From positions 1 through 64,000 of the forward strand of contig NZ_JANLCN010000010.1 in the NCBI RefSeq assembly GCF_024979255.1: a stretch of DNA of 64,000 nt. The letters run 5' to 3'. Both the position numbers and the translations under genes were made by a program. This DNA is from Herbiconiux moechotypicola. Its GTDB lineage: Bacteria > Actinomycetota > Actinomycetes > Actinomycetales > Microbacteriaceae. The first letter of the stretch is position 1; every line of letters begins with the position of its first letter. A model generated the notes under the pieces. The model was given only the letters and a program-made list of their open reading frames with translations, was not told where the DNA came from and made no database searches. Positions 55,711 to 63,910 of this stretch are shown one piece after another.

Positions 55711-55844
55711 AGTCAGGGGTCCTATCGTGTCGGGATGGTGCGGGGGGTGCAGGCCCCGTGGTGCCAACCTGCCGACTCCATTCCTACAGAAGCGATGTGA
55801 CCGCGAGATTTCTGTCGGTTACAGTCATGTTTCAATTCACTGAC

Positions 55845-55863
55845 TGACGTCACAAATTTGTGA
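55845..55863. promoter_or_regulatory. Overlapping palindromes upstream of the transporter operon
   Basis: TGACGTCA at 55845-55852 and the perfect 14-mer TCACAAATTTGTGA at 55850-55863 overlap. They lie in the 165-base A+T-richer gap between the hydrolase-fold gene and the lipoprotein gene, and TTGTGA could itself be a -35. A regulator site is likely; the PaaX-type protein encoded upstream is one candidate. Confidence 0.5.
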
Positions 55864-55875
55864 TGAACCGCCCAC

Positions 55876-56808
55876 TCAGACCCAGATCACGGGACAGCCC
55901 GCCGCCACGTAGGCCGACTCGACGCGCGAGCGCCCATCCTGGTTCTCGGTGAGCGTAGTGGCGAGCACCGCCACCGAGTACTCATGGCCGTACAGCGTGC
56001 CGAACTCCGCCACGTCGGTGTCGCGCAGCCTCTCCTCGCCCACCCGCGGTTGCAGTCGCGCACGGCGACGCTCGGGCGCGAGACCCTTGGCCTCGAGCGA
56101 GGTGTCGACCGAGGCCAGCACGGAGGCGGGCAGGTCACCCGCGACGACGATCCCCAGCCGGTGCCCCGCCGGCGCGTAGAGCCGGGCGAGGTCGCCGTCG
56201 AGCGAGCGGGCCGCCGGCCAGCCACCCGTCACGCACCACTCGAGCATCTCCGGCCAGGGGCCGAACCCCGAAGCCGCGTTCAGGTGCGCCCCTCCCGGAA
56301 CCTCGACCGACTCGAGTCCGAGCGGCACGCCGTAGAGCGCATCGGCACCACCCGAGCCCTCCGAAAGGTAGGGGTCGTCGGCCGACCAGACGAGGAGCGT
56401 GGGCCGGAGCGCGGCCGCGGCCACCGCATCCGGTGTCACCTCGGCACCGAGCGGGGCCGACACGTCGCCGCCGTGCAGACCGGATGCGGGCGGCGCGACC
56501 AGCACCACCCGCTCGGCCAGCGGAGACGTCGCCTCGCCGCACATCCGGAGCCAGAGCAGCACGCTGAGGCCGTGGGCGATCACCGTGAGACCCTTGGGGC
56601 CGCCGTCGCGCACGAGCGCGCGGCCCACCACCGCCGACCAGTCGGCGAACCGCGGGTTCTCGGGGTCCGGGAGGGTGAGGTAGTCGACCTCGGCGCCGCG
56701 TTCCACCAGCCGCTCGGCGAGCCAGCCCTGCCAGTGCAGGGGCTCGCGGCGGTGCTGCCAGCCGTCCAGCAGCAGGAAGCGGCGGCCGAGGAGGGTGGTG
56801 TCGGACAT
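55876..56808 (-). CDS. RBBP9/YdeN-like alpha/beta-hydrolase-fold protein lacking the nucleophile serine
   Basis: A 310-residue protein. The first 200 residues match the RBBP9-type hydrolase fold: LLLDGWQHRREPLHWQGWLAERL, acid D144/D145 in VWSADDPYLS, and H175 in GGAHLNAASGFGPWPE. At the nucleophile elbow, where HSLG is expected, it reads VIAHGLSVLL, so G80 replaces serine. The last 100 residues are not part of the usual domain and I do not recognise them. It may be a binding protein or use S82. It starts 11 bases after the PaaX-type gene's stop. Confidence 0.75.
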   Translation of the reverse strand: MSDTTLLGRRFLLLDGWQHRREPLHWQGWLAERLVERGAEVDYLTLPDPENPRFADWSAVVGRALVRDGGPKGLTVIAHGLSVLLWLRMCGEATSPLAERVVLVAPPASGLHGGDVSAPLGAEVTPDAVAAAALRPTLLVWSADDPYLSEGSGGADALYGVPLGLESVEVPGGAHLNAASGFGPWPEMLEWCVTGGWPAARSLDGDLARLYAPAGHRLGIVVAGDLPASVLASVDTSLEAKGLAPERRRARLQPRVGEERLRDTDVAEFGTLYGHEYSVAVLATTLTENQDGRSRVESAYVAAGCPVIWV

Positions 56809-56818
56809 GGTCTCGCTC

Positions 56819-57709
56819 TCAGTCGGTGACGGTCAGTGCGGGCGACGCGCCGAGGGCCGGGTCGGCGATGGCCGTGCCGGTCACTTCCGACACGAAGTCG
56901 GTGGCCGGCCCGCTGAACCGCTCGCGCAGCTCGAGCAGCAGCGCGTTGCTCGCGTCGCCGGGCCAGTCGTCGGGCAGAAGCCCCGCGGGCAGGCCGGGGT
57001 CGATGTAGGGGATGATGCGCCAGGTGTCGACGCTGCGGATGTAGATGGCGAACGCCTCCCTGGCCGACACCGGCGGGTCGGTGGGCACGAGGCCGTCGGC
57101 CGCGTGCTGCTCGAGGAAGGCCTCGTGGTGACCGCGGATCTCGTCGAGGTCCCACCAGCCCTCGATCGCCTGACGCAGATCTCCGGCCACGCGCGGTCGC
57201 TCCGCGATGAACACGGTCGAGTGCTCCCGCAGCTCGAGGTCGTCGAGGATCTCCTCCACCTCGCCCGCGAGGTAGGCCGGGCAGATCCAGAGCGCGGGCG
57301 ACACGGTGCCGCAACCGATCCAGTGCAGGCGCCGGCGCAGCTGGTGCCTGAGGTGCCGGTTCTCCTCGGGGATCGAGAACGACACCACACACCAGCGGCT
57401 CTCCGGGCCCATGTTGCGGGGGTGGTAGATGCGCCGGTCGCCGCGGGCGAGCATGGTCGCCGCCTCGGGCACGAGCGAGTAGCCGGCCACCTTGTCGCGC
57501 GTCTCAGGCACCACGAGCGACTTTTTCTTCACCCGCACCAGCGCCGTGCGGGTGCGGGGCGCCGGCACATCGAGCGCCTCCATCAGCTCGAGCAGGTCGG
57601 CCACGGCGATCCAGCCGCCGAGCTGCCGCAGATAGAGGCCGAGAACCGTGCGCAGCAGCGACGTGGTGCTCCCGGGCCGGGAGTCCATGTCGTCGAGGAT
57701 CTCGCTCAC
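56819..57709 (-). CDS. PaaX-family transcriptional regulator
   Basis: A 296-residue regulator. The N-terminal winged helix is TTSLLRTVLGLYLRQLGGWIAVADLLELMEAL...RTRTALVRVKKKSLVV. The central part is GDRRIYHPRN and WCVVSFSIPEENRHLRHQLRRRLHWIGCGTVSPALWICP, the PaaX core domain, followed by the C-terminal PaaX domain. PaaX proteins repress aromatic-acid catabolism and are released by an aryl-CoA. It is first in the run of genes leading down to 47715, so it probably controls that run and itself. The GTG start follows GGAAGGTGG. Confidence 0.88.
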   Translation of the reverse strand: MSEILDDMDSRPGSTTSLLRTVLGLYLRQLGGWIAVADLLELMEALDVPAPRTRTALVRVKKKSLVVPETRDKVAGYSLVPEAATMLARGDRRIYHPRNMGPESRWCVVSFSIPEENRHLRHQLRRRLHWIGCGTVSPALWICPAYLAGEVEEILDDLELREHSTVFIAERPRVAGDLRQAIEGWWDLDEIRGHHEAFLEQHAADGLVPTDPPVSAREAFAIYIRSVDTWRIIPYIDPGLPAGLLPDDWPGDASNALLLELRERFSGPATDFVSEVTGTAIADPALGASPALTVTD

Positions 57710-57766
57710 GACACCACCTTCCGCGCGGTCTCGGATGTCGCGCCGATCTGACCTTAACCGATCTGC

Positions 57767-57833
57767 GACGGTCGTCAGGGATGCGTAAGACGTTTAAACG
57801 CGACCGTAACATTTCTGAATCATGACGGTCGTC
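57767..57833. promoter_or_regulatory. Direct repeats flanking a palindrome upstream of the PaaX-type gene
   Basis: GACGGTCGTC occurs at 57767-57776 and again at 57824-57833, with the palindrome CGTTTAAACG at 57791-57800 between them. The block lies 58 bases upstream of the PaaX-type start and is a candidate self-regulation site. ACGTTTAA also occurs in the kyn palindrome. Confidence 0.45.
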
Positions 57834-57863
57834 CAGACCGTTCCGGCCGGCGGAATCGGGCGG

Positions 57864-58850
57864 TCAGGCGCCGGCGGGCACCGAGAGCTCGAGCACCGAG
57901 AACGCAGCCGCGTCGGGAGCGGGCAGACCCGTCACGCGCACGTAGCGGAAGTCGTGCAGCGCGTAACCCGGCTCGAACACCTCGTCGACGGTGCCGGCCG
58001 ACACGAACACGTCGGTGCCGATGACGGTCGGCTCACCCTCCTCCGGATGCGCGGGCAGGTGCTCCAGCGTCACCTCGCTCCCGGCGGGCAGGGTGAAGCG
58101 CACTCGCAGGCGGCCCACCAGGCGACGACCGAAGTCGACCAGCACCTGCCCGCCCGGCCCCCACGACTGCTGGGTGCGCGCCGCGCTCTCGCCCACGACC
58201 CGCACGGCCTCCTGCGTCTCGGCCTCGTCGGGCCGCACGATCGCGTCGAGGCTCTGATCGGCGGCGATGCGGGGCGGTGTCCAGCGGGCGTCATCGAAGC
58301 CCGCCTCCTTCCACCCGGCGTCGCGCAGCGCGTGCTCCTGCCGCTCGCCCCTGCCCGGCTCGGAGTAGATGATGGCGCCCGTGGTGCAGCGGAACGACTC
58401 GTCGGAGACCACCACGACCTCCGAGCCGTCGGAGAGCTCCACCACGAGGTCGAACAGCACCGCGAGAGGAGGCGTCTCGCCGGGGAACGGCCGCACCCCC
58501 GGTACCGGCGTCGTCGCGCCCCAGCTCTCGCCGAGGATCAGCCCGACCACGTTCTCGCCGGCCACCAGCGTGGAGATCGCGTCGTACTCGCGCGCGATCG
58601 GCTCGCCGGCGGGACCCGTCGACGGCCCCTCCGCATCCAGCCGCCGGTCGTTGATGAACAGCGCCACGTCGCCCCGCGCCGCCACGCGGGCACGGGCCGA
58701 CACGATGGTCGGGCTGTCGCCGTCGCCGTCGCCGTCGGGCAGCACGAACGGCACACGCAGACGCTGCGGGCGCCGGCTGCCCTCGGGAACCGGAACCGGC
58801 TCGATCCAGCGCCCGAGCCAGCCCTCCGCGCTCACAGGGCCCGCGCTCAC
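57864..58850 (-). CDS. Alpha-L-rhamnosidase N-terminal domain protein without catalytic barrel
   Basis: A 328-residue protein that corresponds to the N-terminal beta-sandwich modules of GH78 rhamnosidases: ARARVAARGDVALFINDRRLDAEG, YDAISTLVAGENVVGLILGESWG, SDESFRCTTGAIIYSEPGRGE with WKEAGFDDARWTPP, and LVDFGRRLVGRLRVRF plus HDFRYVRVTGLPAP. It stops where the (alpha/alpha)6 catalytic barrel should begin. It may bind a carbohydrate, or be a relic. The GTG start overlaps the ccsB stop as GTGA, so it is translated together with a cytochrome c maturation gene, an odd partner. Confidence 0.7.
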   Translation of the reverse strand: MSAGPVSAEGWLGRWIEPVPVPEGSRRPQRLRVPFVLPDGDGDGDSPTIVSARARVAARGDVALFINDRRLDAEGPSTGPAGEPIAREYDAISTLVAGENVVGLILGESWGATTPVPGVRPFPGETPPLAVLFDLVVELSDGSEVVVVSDESFRCTTGAIIYSEPGRGERQEHALRDAGWKEAGFDDARWTPPRIAADQSLDAIVRPDEAETQEAVRVVGESAARTQQSWGPGGQVLVDFGRRLVGRLRVRFTLPAGSEVTLEHLPAHPEEGEPTVIGTDVFVSAGTVDEVFEPGYALHDFRYVRVTGLPAPDAAAFSVLELSVPAGA

Positions 58851-59908
58851 AGGCCGGAGTAGGCGTGGAGGCCCTTGAAGAACACGTTCACCACGCCGAA
58901 GTTGAACAGCACGGCCGCGAAGCCGATGATCGCGAGCCAGGCCGAGCGCGAACCGCGCCAGCCCCGGGTGGCACGGGCGTGGATGTAGCCGGCGTAGATC
59001 ACCCAGATGATGAAGGTCCACACCTCCTTGGTGTCCCACCCCCAGTAGCGACCCCAGGCGCGCTCGGCCCAGATGGCGCCCGCGATGAGCGTGAAGGTCC
59101 AGAACACGAACCCGACGATGTTCACCCGGTAGGCCAGGCGCTCGAGCGTCTCGGCGTCGGGAAGGGTGCGCAGGAACCGCAGCTTGAGCTTCGTGGCGAG
59201 CCGGCCCAGGCCGTCGCCGCGGGTCTGCAGCAGCTGGATGACGGACAGCGCGCCACCGAGCGCGAAGAAGGCCGTGCCCAGGATGGCCACGAGCACGTGG
59301 ATGACGAGCCAGGCCGACTGCAGGGCCGGCGGCAGCGGCACCACGCTCACGTAGTAGTTCACGGTCGAGACGCCGAGCAGCACCAGCACGAGGCCCGTGA
59401 CGAAGGCACCGAGGAAGCGCAGGTCTTCGCGCACCAGCACCACGAGGAACACCGCGACGATGAGCAGCGTGCCCGTGATGGAGAACTCGTACATGTTGGC
59501 CCACGGCACCCGCGAGGCGGCGATGCCACGCAGCACGACGCCGGCGAGCTGGATGACGAAGCCCAGCACCGTGAACGCCACACCCAGGCGCAGCGCCAGC
59601 GAGCGGCGGCCCGCGGCGTCGATGCCGTCGAGCGAGACGAGCGACCCCTCGGCCGACCCGTCGCCGGCGGCGCCCGCTGCGGCACGGCCCTTGCGGGGTG
59701 CCCCGCCCGATGCCGCCGCTCCCACGGCGGCCACCTCGGCGAGGGGTGCCTCCTCCGACGCCGTCTGTGCCGGAACCGCCGCGACGGCCTTCTTCACCGT
59801 CGACGACCGCCGGGCCAGATCGAGCGTGAACGCGATGAACGCCAGAGCGTACACGGCCATGGCCGAGTAGATGAGGATGATCGAGATCTCGTCGAGGGTT
59901 TGCGTCAC
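58847..59908 (-). CDS. ccsB: Cytochrome c biogenesis protein CcsB/CcsA (ResC)
   Basis: A 353-residue membrane protein of System II haem handling. The tryptophan-rich haem-binding segment is WGRYWGWDTKEVWTFIIWVIYAGYIH, with histidines in WLVIHVLVAILG and GYIHAR, and about eight membrane segments. A 60-residue Ala-rich cytosolic loop lies after segment 1. Together with ResB it exports haem and attaches it to apocytochrome c. A TAGGCT hexamer 6 bases before the GTG contains the stop codon of resB and could give a separate leaderless transcript. Confidence 0.92.
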   Translation of the reverse strand: MTQTLDEISIILIYSAMAVYALAFIAFTLDLARRSSTVKKAVAAVPAQTASEEAPLAEVAAVGAAASGGAPRKGRAAAGAAGDGSAEGSLVSLDGIDAAGRRSLALRLGVAFTVLGFVIQLAGVVLRGIAASRVPWANMYEFSITGTLLIVAVFLVVLVREDLRFLGAFVTGLVLVLLGVSTVNYYVSVVPLPPALQSAWLVIHVLVAILGTAFFALGGALSVIQLLQTRGDGLGRLATKLKLRFLRTLPDAETLERLAYRVNIVGFVFWTFTLIAGAIWAERAWGRYWGWDTKEVWTFIIWVIYAGYIHARATRGWRGSRSAWLAIIGFAAVLFNFGVVNVFFKGLHAYSGL

Positions 59909-59914
59909 GAGTAG

Positions 59915-59920
59915 AGCCTA
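59915..59920 (-). promoter_or_regulatory. Predicted -10 element of ccsB overlapping the resB stop
   Basis: TAGGCT on the minus strand; the first three bases are the resB stop codon and the GTG of ccsB follows 6 bases later. Confidence 0.4.
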
Positions 59921-61579
59921 AGCCTTGCTGTCGGAGGGGTCACGGGCTGCTGCGGGCGGGAAGGCCTCGGAGTGCTTCTGGGCGAACGAGGCCACGGCCT
60001 CGTCGAGTCTCGGGTCGTCTCCCCGGGCGAGTCCCGCGTACTCCACGAGCACGGTGCCGTCGGCACGCCCGGTGGCCTTCACCCAGAGCCGGCGGCGCGG
60101 CACGAAGAGCGAGGTGAGCAGCCCGCCGAGCACGAGCAGCGAGAACGCGAGCACCCAGCCCTGGGTGGCGTCGTGGTGGATGTCGAACGAGGCGAAGCGC
60201 TTCACGTCGTCGAAGGTCACCGTGCCCAGCCCGTTCGGCAGCTCGACCGTGTCGCCGGGCATGAGCTCGAGGGAGTCGACCCCGGTGTCACCGCCCGTGA
60301 GCTGCGTCATGGTGTCGGTGTTGAGCGTGTAGACCGACTCCGGCACCCCGCCGTCGAGCCCCAGGTCTCCGTCGTAGACGTTGAGGGTCATGACCGGGTA
60401 CTGCAGGTCGGGGTAGGTGGAGAAGTAGGCCCCCGTGGACCCCTGCTCCTGGGTGGGATAGAAGAACGCGATCATGCCCACCTGCTCGGCGAGGCCGTCC
60501 GGGATCTTCACCACACCGAGCGAGGTGAGGTTGGAGTCCTGGGGCAGGAAGGGCACCGAGTCGGTGAACACCACCGTGCCGTCGGGGTCGCGCACCGTGA
60601 TGGTGGGGGCGTAGCCGTTGCCGAGCAGGTAGACGTCGGTGCCACCGATCTTGAGCGGATCGTTCACCTTGATCTCGTGCTGGGAGCTCTCACCCGAGCC
60701 GTTCGACGTGGTCACCGTGGCGGTGTAGTCGAGCGGCTGACCGAACGCCTGCAGGGACTGCGTCTCGTACGAGGCGGTGAAGTCGTCGAGGGTGAGCGAG
60801 TACGGCTCGAGCTGGCTGTCACTGAAGAAGCGGCCCGGGTTGAAGGAGTCGTAGGCCAACAGGGTGTTCACGAAGGTCTGCCCCTCCACCACCACGCGCT
60901 GACCCTGGTAGCCGAAGCCGCCGCCGATGCCGACGGTCACCAGGATGCCGACGAGCGCCGAGTGGAACACCAGGTTGCCGGTCTCGCGCAGGTAGCCACG
61001 CTCGGCCGACACCGACACCACGTCGAGACCGGTCTTGCGGTCGACGCCCGTGAACACCACGGTGCGGTAGCGCAGGCGCTTCAGCTGCGCCCGCGCGGCA
61101 TCGACGACGGAGGTGGGCGTCGCCGCATCCTCACCGCCCTCGAGCTCACGGGTGGTGTAGCCCGCGAGGCGCGCGAGCCGGGCCGGTGTGCGCGGGGGCT
61201 TCGCCCGCAGCGCCTCGAAGTGGTGCTTGGTGCGCGGGATGATGCAGCCGATGAGCGAGACGAACAGCAGCAGGTAGATCGACGAGAACCACACCGAGGT
61301 GTACACGTCGAACACCTGGAAGGTGTCGAGCACCGGGGCGAGGTCGGGGTTGTCGACGAAGTACTGGGTGACGCCGTTGGGGTCGGCCGCGCGCTGCGGC
61401 ACGAGCGAGCCGGGCACCGCCGCGAGCGCGAGCAGCAGCAGCAGGAACAGCGCCGTGCGCATGCTCGTGAGCTGGCGCCACATCCAGCGCAGCCAGCCGA
61501 CCGGCCCGAGCCGGGGAAGGGTGACGTCGTCGGTGCGCTCCTCGAGCGGGGCGTCGGCGTGATCAGATGGGCGTGACAA
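59918..61579 (-). CDS. resB: Cytochrome c biogenesis protein ResB
   Basis: A 553-residue System II protein. LGPVGWLRWMWRQLTSMRTALFLLLLLALAA starts three N-terminal membrane segments. A large extracytoplasmic domain (about 220-490) follows and a last membrane segment lies at WVLAFSLLVLGGLLTSLFV. A histidine in LRETGNLVFHSALVG is the conserved haem-ligand position. It overlaps ccdA by 17 bases and the only usable start is TTG at 61579, with no ATG or GTG near the expected N-terminus. It is one operon with tlpA-like, ccdA and ccsB. Confidence 0.9.
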   Translation of the reverse strand: MSRPSDHADAPLEERTDDVTLPRLGPVGWLRWMWRQLTSMRTALFLLLLLALAAVPGSLVPQRAADPNGVTQYFVDNPDLAPVLDTFQVFDVYTSVWFSSIYLLLFVSLIGCIIPRTKHHFEALRAKPPRTPARLARLAGYTTRELEGGEDAATPTSVVDAARAQLKRLRYRTVVFTGVDRKTGLDVVSVSAERGYLRETGNLVFHSALVGILVTVGIGGGFGYQGQRVVVEGQTFVNTLLAYDSFNPGRFFSDSQLEPYSLTLDDFTASYETQSLQAFGQPLDYTATVTTSNGSGESSQHEIKVNDPLKIGGTDVYLLGNGYAPTITVRDPDGTVVFTDSVPFLPQDSNLTSLGVVKIPDGLAEQVGMIAFFYPTQEQGSTGAYFSTYPDLQYPVMTLNVYDGDLGLDGGVPESVYTLNTDTMTQLTGGDTGVDSLELMPGDTVELPNGLGTVTFDDVKRFASFDIHHDATQGWVLAFSLLVLGGLLTSLFVPRRRLWVKATGRADGTVLVEYAGLARGDDPRLDEAVASFAQKHSEAFPPAAARDPSDSKA

Positions 61580-62324
61580 AACCGGTGATCACCGCCTGGA
61601 TCTCGTAGAGGAAGATCGTCCACACCCCGGTGACCATGAGTACGCCGATGGCCACCAGGAGGGCGCCGCCGATGATGTTGATGGCCCGGATGTGGCGCTT
61701 GAGGAAGGCCACCGAGCCGGCCACCCAGTCGAAGCCGAGTGCCACCAGCAGGAACGGCACCCCGAGACCGATGCAGTAGAAGAAGCCGAGCAGCACGCCC
61801 GTCCACGCCGAGCCGCTGGTGAGGCTGAGCGCCTGGATCGCTCCGAGCGTCGGGCCGATGCACGGGGTCCAGCCCAGGCCGAACACGATGCCCAGCACGG
61901 GAGCGCCGGCCAGCCCGGTCGCGGGCCGCCAACTGGGCTTGATGGTGCGCTGCAAGAAGCTGAACTGACCGATGAACACCAGGCCGAGCACGATCACGAC
62001 CCCACCCATGACGCGGGTGATCGCGTCCTGCCAGACGATCAGCCAGGTGCCGAGCGCGCCGAACACCGCGGAGTAGGCCAGGAACACCAGCGAGAAGCCG
62101 AGGATGAAGAGGGAGATGCCGAGCAGCATGCGCCGGCGGCCGGCCTTGCGCTCCTCGGCGCCGGCGTCGGCCGCCGTGAAGCCGCCCACGTAGCCGAGAT
62201 AGCCCGGCACGAGCGGCAGCACGCAGGGTGAGGCGAACGACACCAGGCCTGCCAGGAGCGCCACCGGGATGGCGAGCAGCAGCTGGCCGCTCAGCACCAC
62301 CTCGGCGAACGGATTGCCTCCCAC
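61563..62324 (-). CDS. ccdA: Cytochrome c biogenesis protein CcdA
   Basis: A 253-residue membrane thiol-disulfide transporter with six or seven segments. The two redox cysteines lie in SFASPCVLPLVPGYLGYVGG and FGLGWTPCIGPTLGA, the classical CcdA pair. It carries electrons from thioredoxin across the membrane to the redoxin encoded just upstream, so that apocytochrome cysteines are kept reduced. The start is GTG, 4 bases after the redoxin stop. Confidence 0.94.
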   Translation of the reverse strand: MGGNPFAEVVLSGQLLLAIPVALLAGLVSFASPCVLPLVPGYLGYVGGFTAADAGAEERKAGRRRMLLGISLFILGFSLVFLAYSAVFGALGTWLIVWQDAITRVMGGVVIVLGLVFIGQFSFLQRTIKPSWRPATGLAGAPVLGIVFGLGWTPCIGPTLGAIQALSLTSGSAWTGVLLGFFYCIGLGVPFLLVALGFDWVAGSVAFLKRHIRAINIIGGALLVAIGVLMVTGVWTIFLYEIQAVITGFVTPI

Positions 62325-62328
62325 GGCG

Positions 62329-62946
62329 TCAGCTCGTTCCGAGGTTCGACTTGATGAGGGTGTCGAGGATGGACTCCTCGCTCACGAGGCCCACGATGCG
62401 GGCCGCCACCCGGCCCTCGGGGTCGATGACCAGGGTGGTGGGCACCGCCTTCGGGCTGACCTCGCCCGAGAACGCCAGCTGGAGCGCGCCGTCGGTGTCG
62501 ACGACCGAGGGATAGGTGACGCCGTAGGTCTCGGCGAAGCTCACCGCCGTCGGCGCCTGGTCGCGCACGTTGACGCCGAGGAAGGCCGCCCCGCCCTCCT
62601 CGGTGTACTCGGCGTTCAGCCCCTGGAGCAGAGGCGCCTCGTAGCGGCACGGGGCGCATCCGGCGTACCAGAAGTTCACCACGAGCACCTCGCCGCGGTA
62701 GTCGGCCGACGACACCGGCTCGCCGTTCTCGTCGGTGCCCTCGAAGTCGATGGGGTCGCCACGGTTCTCGACCGCGATCTCGGTCACGGTTCCGTCGCCG
62801 GCGATGTAGCCCTTGTTGCTGCCCTCGCGGTACTGCTCGGCGAGGTCGTCGTTGGAGCACCCGGCGACCACCAGGGTCGCCGCGGCGACCAGCGCGGCCG
62901 TGGCCACGCGCATCCGGTGACCGGCACCGCGTCGCGCGCCGGTCAC
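62329..62946 (-). CDS. TlpA/ResA-like thiol-disulfide oxidoreductase lipoprotein
   Basis: A 205-residue lipoprotein with lipobox VAGC near residue 30 and a thioredoxin domain with the active site YAGCAPCRYEAP (CxPC). FLGVNVRDQAPTAVSFAETYGVTYP and AVPTTLVIDPEGRV, with the cis-proline, are typical of ResA. It reduces apocytochrome c cysteines on the outer face. GTG at 62946 overlaps the phosphatase stop (GTGA); ATG at 62913 would give a shorter but still functional signal peptide. Confidence 0.9.
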   Translation of the reverse strand: MTGARRGAGHRMRVATAALVAAATLVVAGCSNDDLAEQYREGSNKGYIAGDGTVTEIAVENRGDPIDFEGTDENGEPVSSADYRGEVLVVNFWYAGCAPCRYEAPLLQGLNAEYTEEGGAAFLGVNVRDQAPTAVSFAETYGVTYPSVVDTDGALQLAFSGEVSPKAVPTTLVIDPEGRVAARIVGLVSEESILDTLIKSNLGTS

Positions 62947-63641
62947 ACGGCACCCACGTCGGTGGCGCGGGCGGCGAGGGCCGCTGCGGGGTCGGTGTAG
63001 CCGACCTCCACGAATCGGCCGTCGCGGCGCTCGAAGCTCGTGATGCTGGAGAGGGCGCAGCGGCGCTTGCGCGGGTCGTGCGGGAGTCGCTCGCCCACGA
63101 TGGTGCGGTGGGCCATCCAGATGGGCAGCTGGTGGCTCACCATCACCACGTCGCCGTCGTCGGCGCGATCGTAGGCGTCGTTCATCGCCGCGAGCATGCG
63201 GGTGGAGATGGAGCGGAAGGGCTCGCCCCAGGCGGGGCGCCAGGGGTTCCAGAGAAAGCGCCACATGCGCGGGTCGCGGAGCGCGCCGCCGGGGCCGCGC
63301 ATCCGTCGCCCCTCGAAGGCGTTGGTGGGCTCGATGATGCGGTCTTCGATCATCGGCGCCAGCTCGAAGCCCTGGGAGATGGGCTGGCCCGACTCGCGGG
63401 CGCGCTGCAACGGAGAGGTGTAGAGCGCCACCACGGGGCGTTTGCGGGCGATCAGGTCGTCGGCCGCGGCCTTGGCGAAGCGGTGTCCGAGCTCGGAGAG
63501 ACCGAAGTTCGGCAGGCGGCCGTAGAGCACCTCGTCGGGGTTGAAGACTTCACCGTGGCGGACGAGGTGGATCTGGCGGGCGGGCACGGCTACCAGTCTA
63601 CGAGCGGCCATGCCGAGCGTTCGCCGAGAGCGCTCGATCAT
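62943..63641 (-). CDS. Histidine phosphatase family protein
   Basis: A 232-residue phosphoglycerate-mutase-like protein. The catalytic site is IHLVRHGEVFNP, with SPLQRARESGQPI, RIIEPTNAFEGRRM and VMVSHQLPIWMAHRT. It sits first in the cytochrome c maturation operon, an arrangement usual in actinobacteria, though its substrate and link to haem maturation are unclear. ATG at 63641 is used; ATG at 63611 is an alternative that still leaves the motif intact. A TAGGCC hexamer 6 bases upstream is a poor -10. Confidence 0.88.
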   Translation of the reverse strand: MIERSRRTLGMAARRLVAVPARQIHLVRHGEVFNPDEVLYGRLPNFGLSELGHRFAKAAADDLIARKRPVVALYTSPLQRARESGQPISQGFELAPMIEDRIIEPTNAFEGRRMRGPGGALRDPRMWRFLWNPWRPAWGEPFRSISTRMLAAMNDAYDRADDGDVVMVSHQLPIWMAHRTIVGERLPHDPRKRRCALSSITSFERRDGRFVEVGYTDPAAALAARATDVGAV

Positions 63642-63727
63642 GAAGATGGCCTAACGCTCATATGTAGAACTATGCGATTGTGCTGAAAAGTTGTAGCTGC
63701 TCAAATGGAGTACAGAAAGGCACACTC

Positions 63728-63835
63728 ATGACCCTCATCACGCTGTCCGCATTCGCTCTCGTCGCCCTCGCCGGCATCGCCGCCACCGTCAAGGCCGTGG
63801 CCACCGACGGCTACCGCCGCCAGCCCACCCGCTGA
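63728..63835 (+). CDS. 35-residue membrane peptide
   Basis: A short open frame with one hydrophobic helix (LITLSAFALVALAGIAATV) and a basic end, DGYRRQPTR. GAAAGG lies 8 bases before the ATG. The 86 bases upstream, up to the divergent phosphatase gene, are clearly A+T-richer than the surroundings, as expected for a promoter. I recall similar short peptides ending in DGYRR-PTR from related actinobacteria but cannot check. The function is unknown. Confidence 0.6.
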   Translation: MTLITLSAFALVALAGIAATVKAVATDGYRRQPTR

Positions 63836-63896
63836 GGCCCGCCCGCCCCGGCCCGCGCATCCTGGCCCGCGCCTGCTGGCCCGGGAGCTCGGCCTG

Positions 63897-63902
63897 TAGA
63901 CT
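63897..63902 (+). promoter_or_regulatory. Predicted -10 element of a leaderless promoter
   Basis: TAGACT, 8 bases before the GTG at 63911. Confidence 0.45.
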
Positions 63903-63910
63903 CGTCCTCC

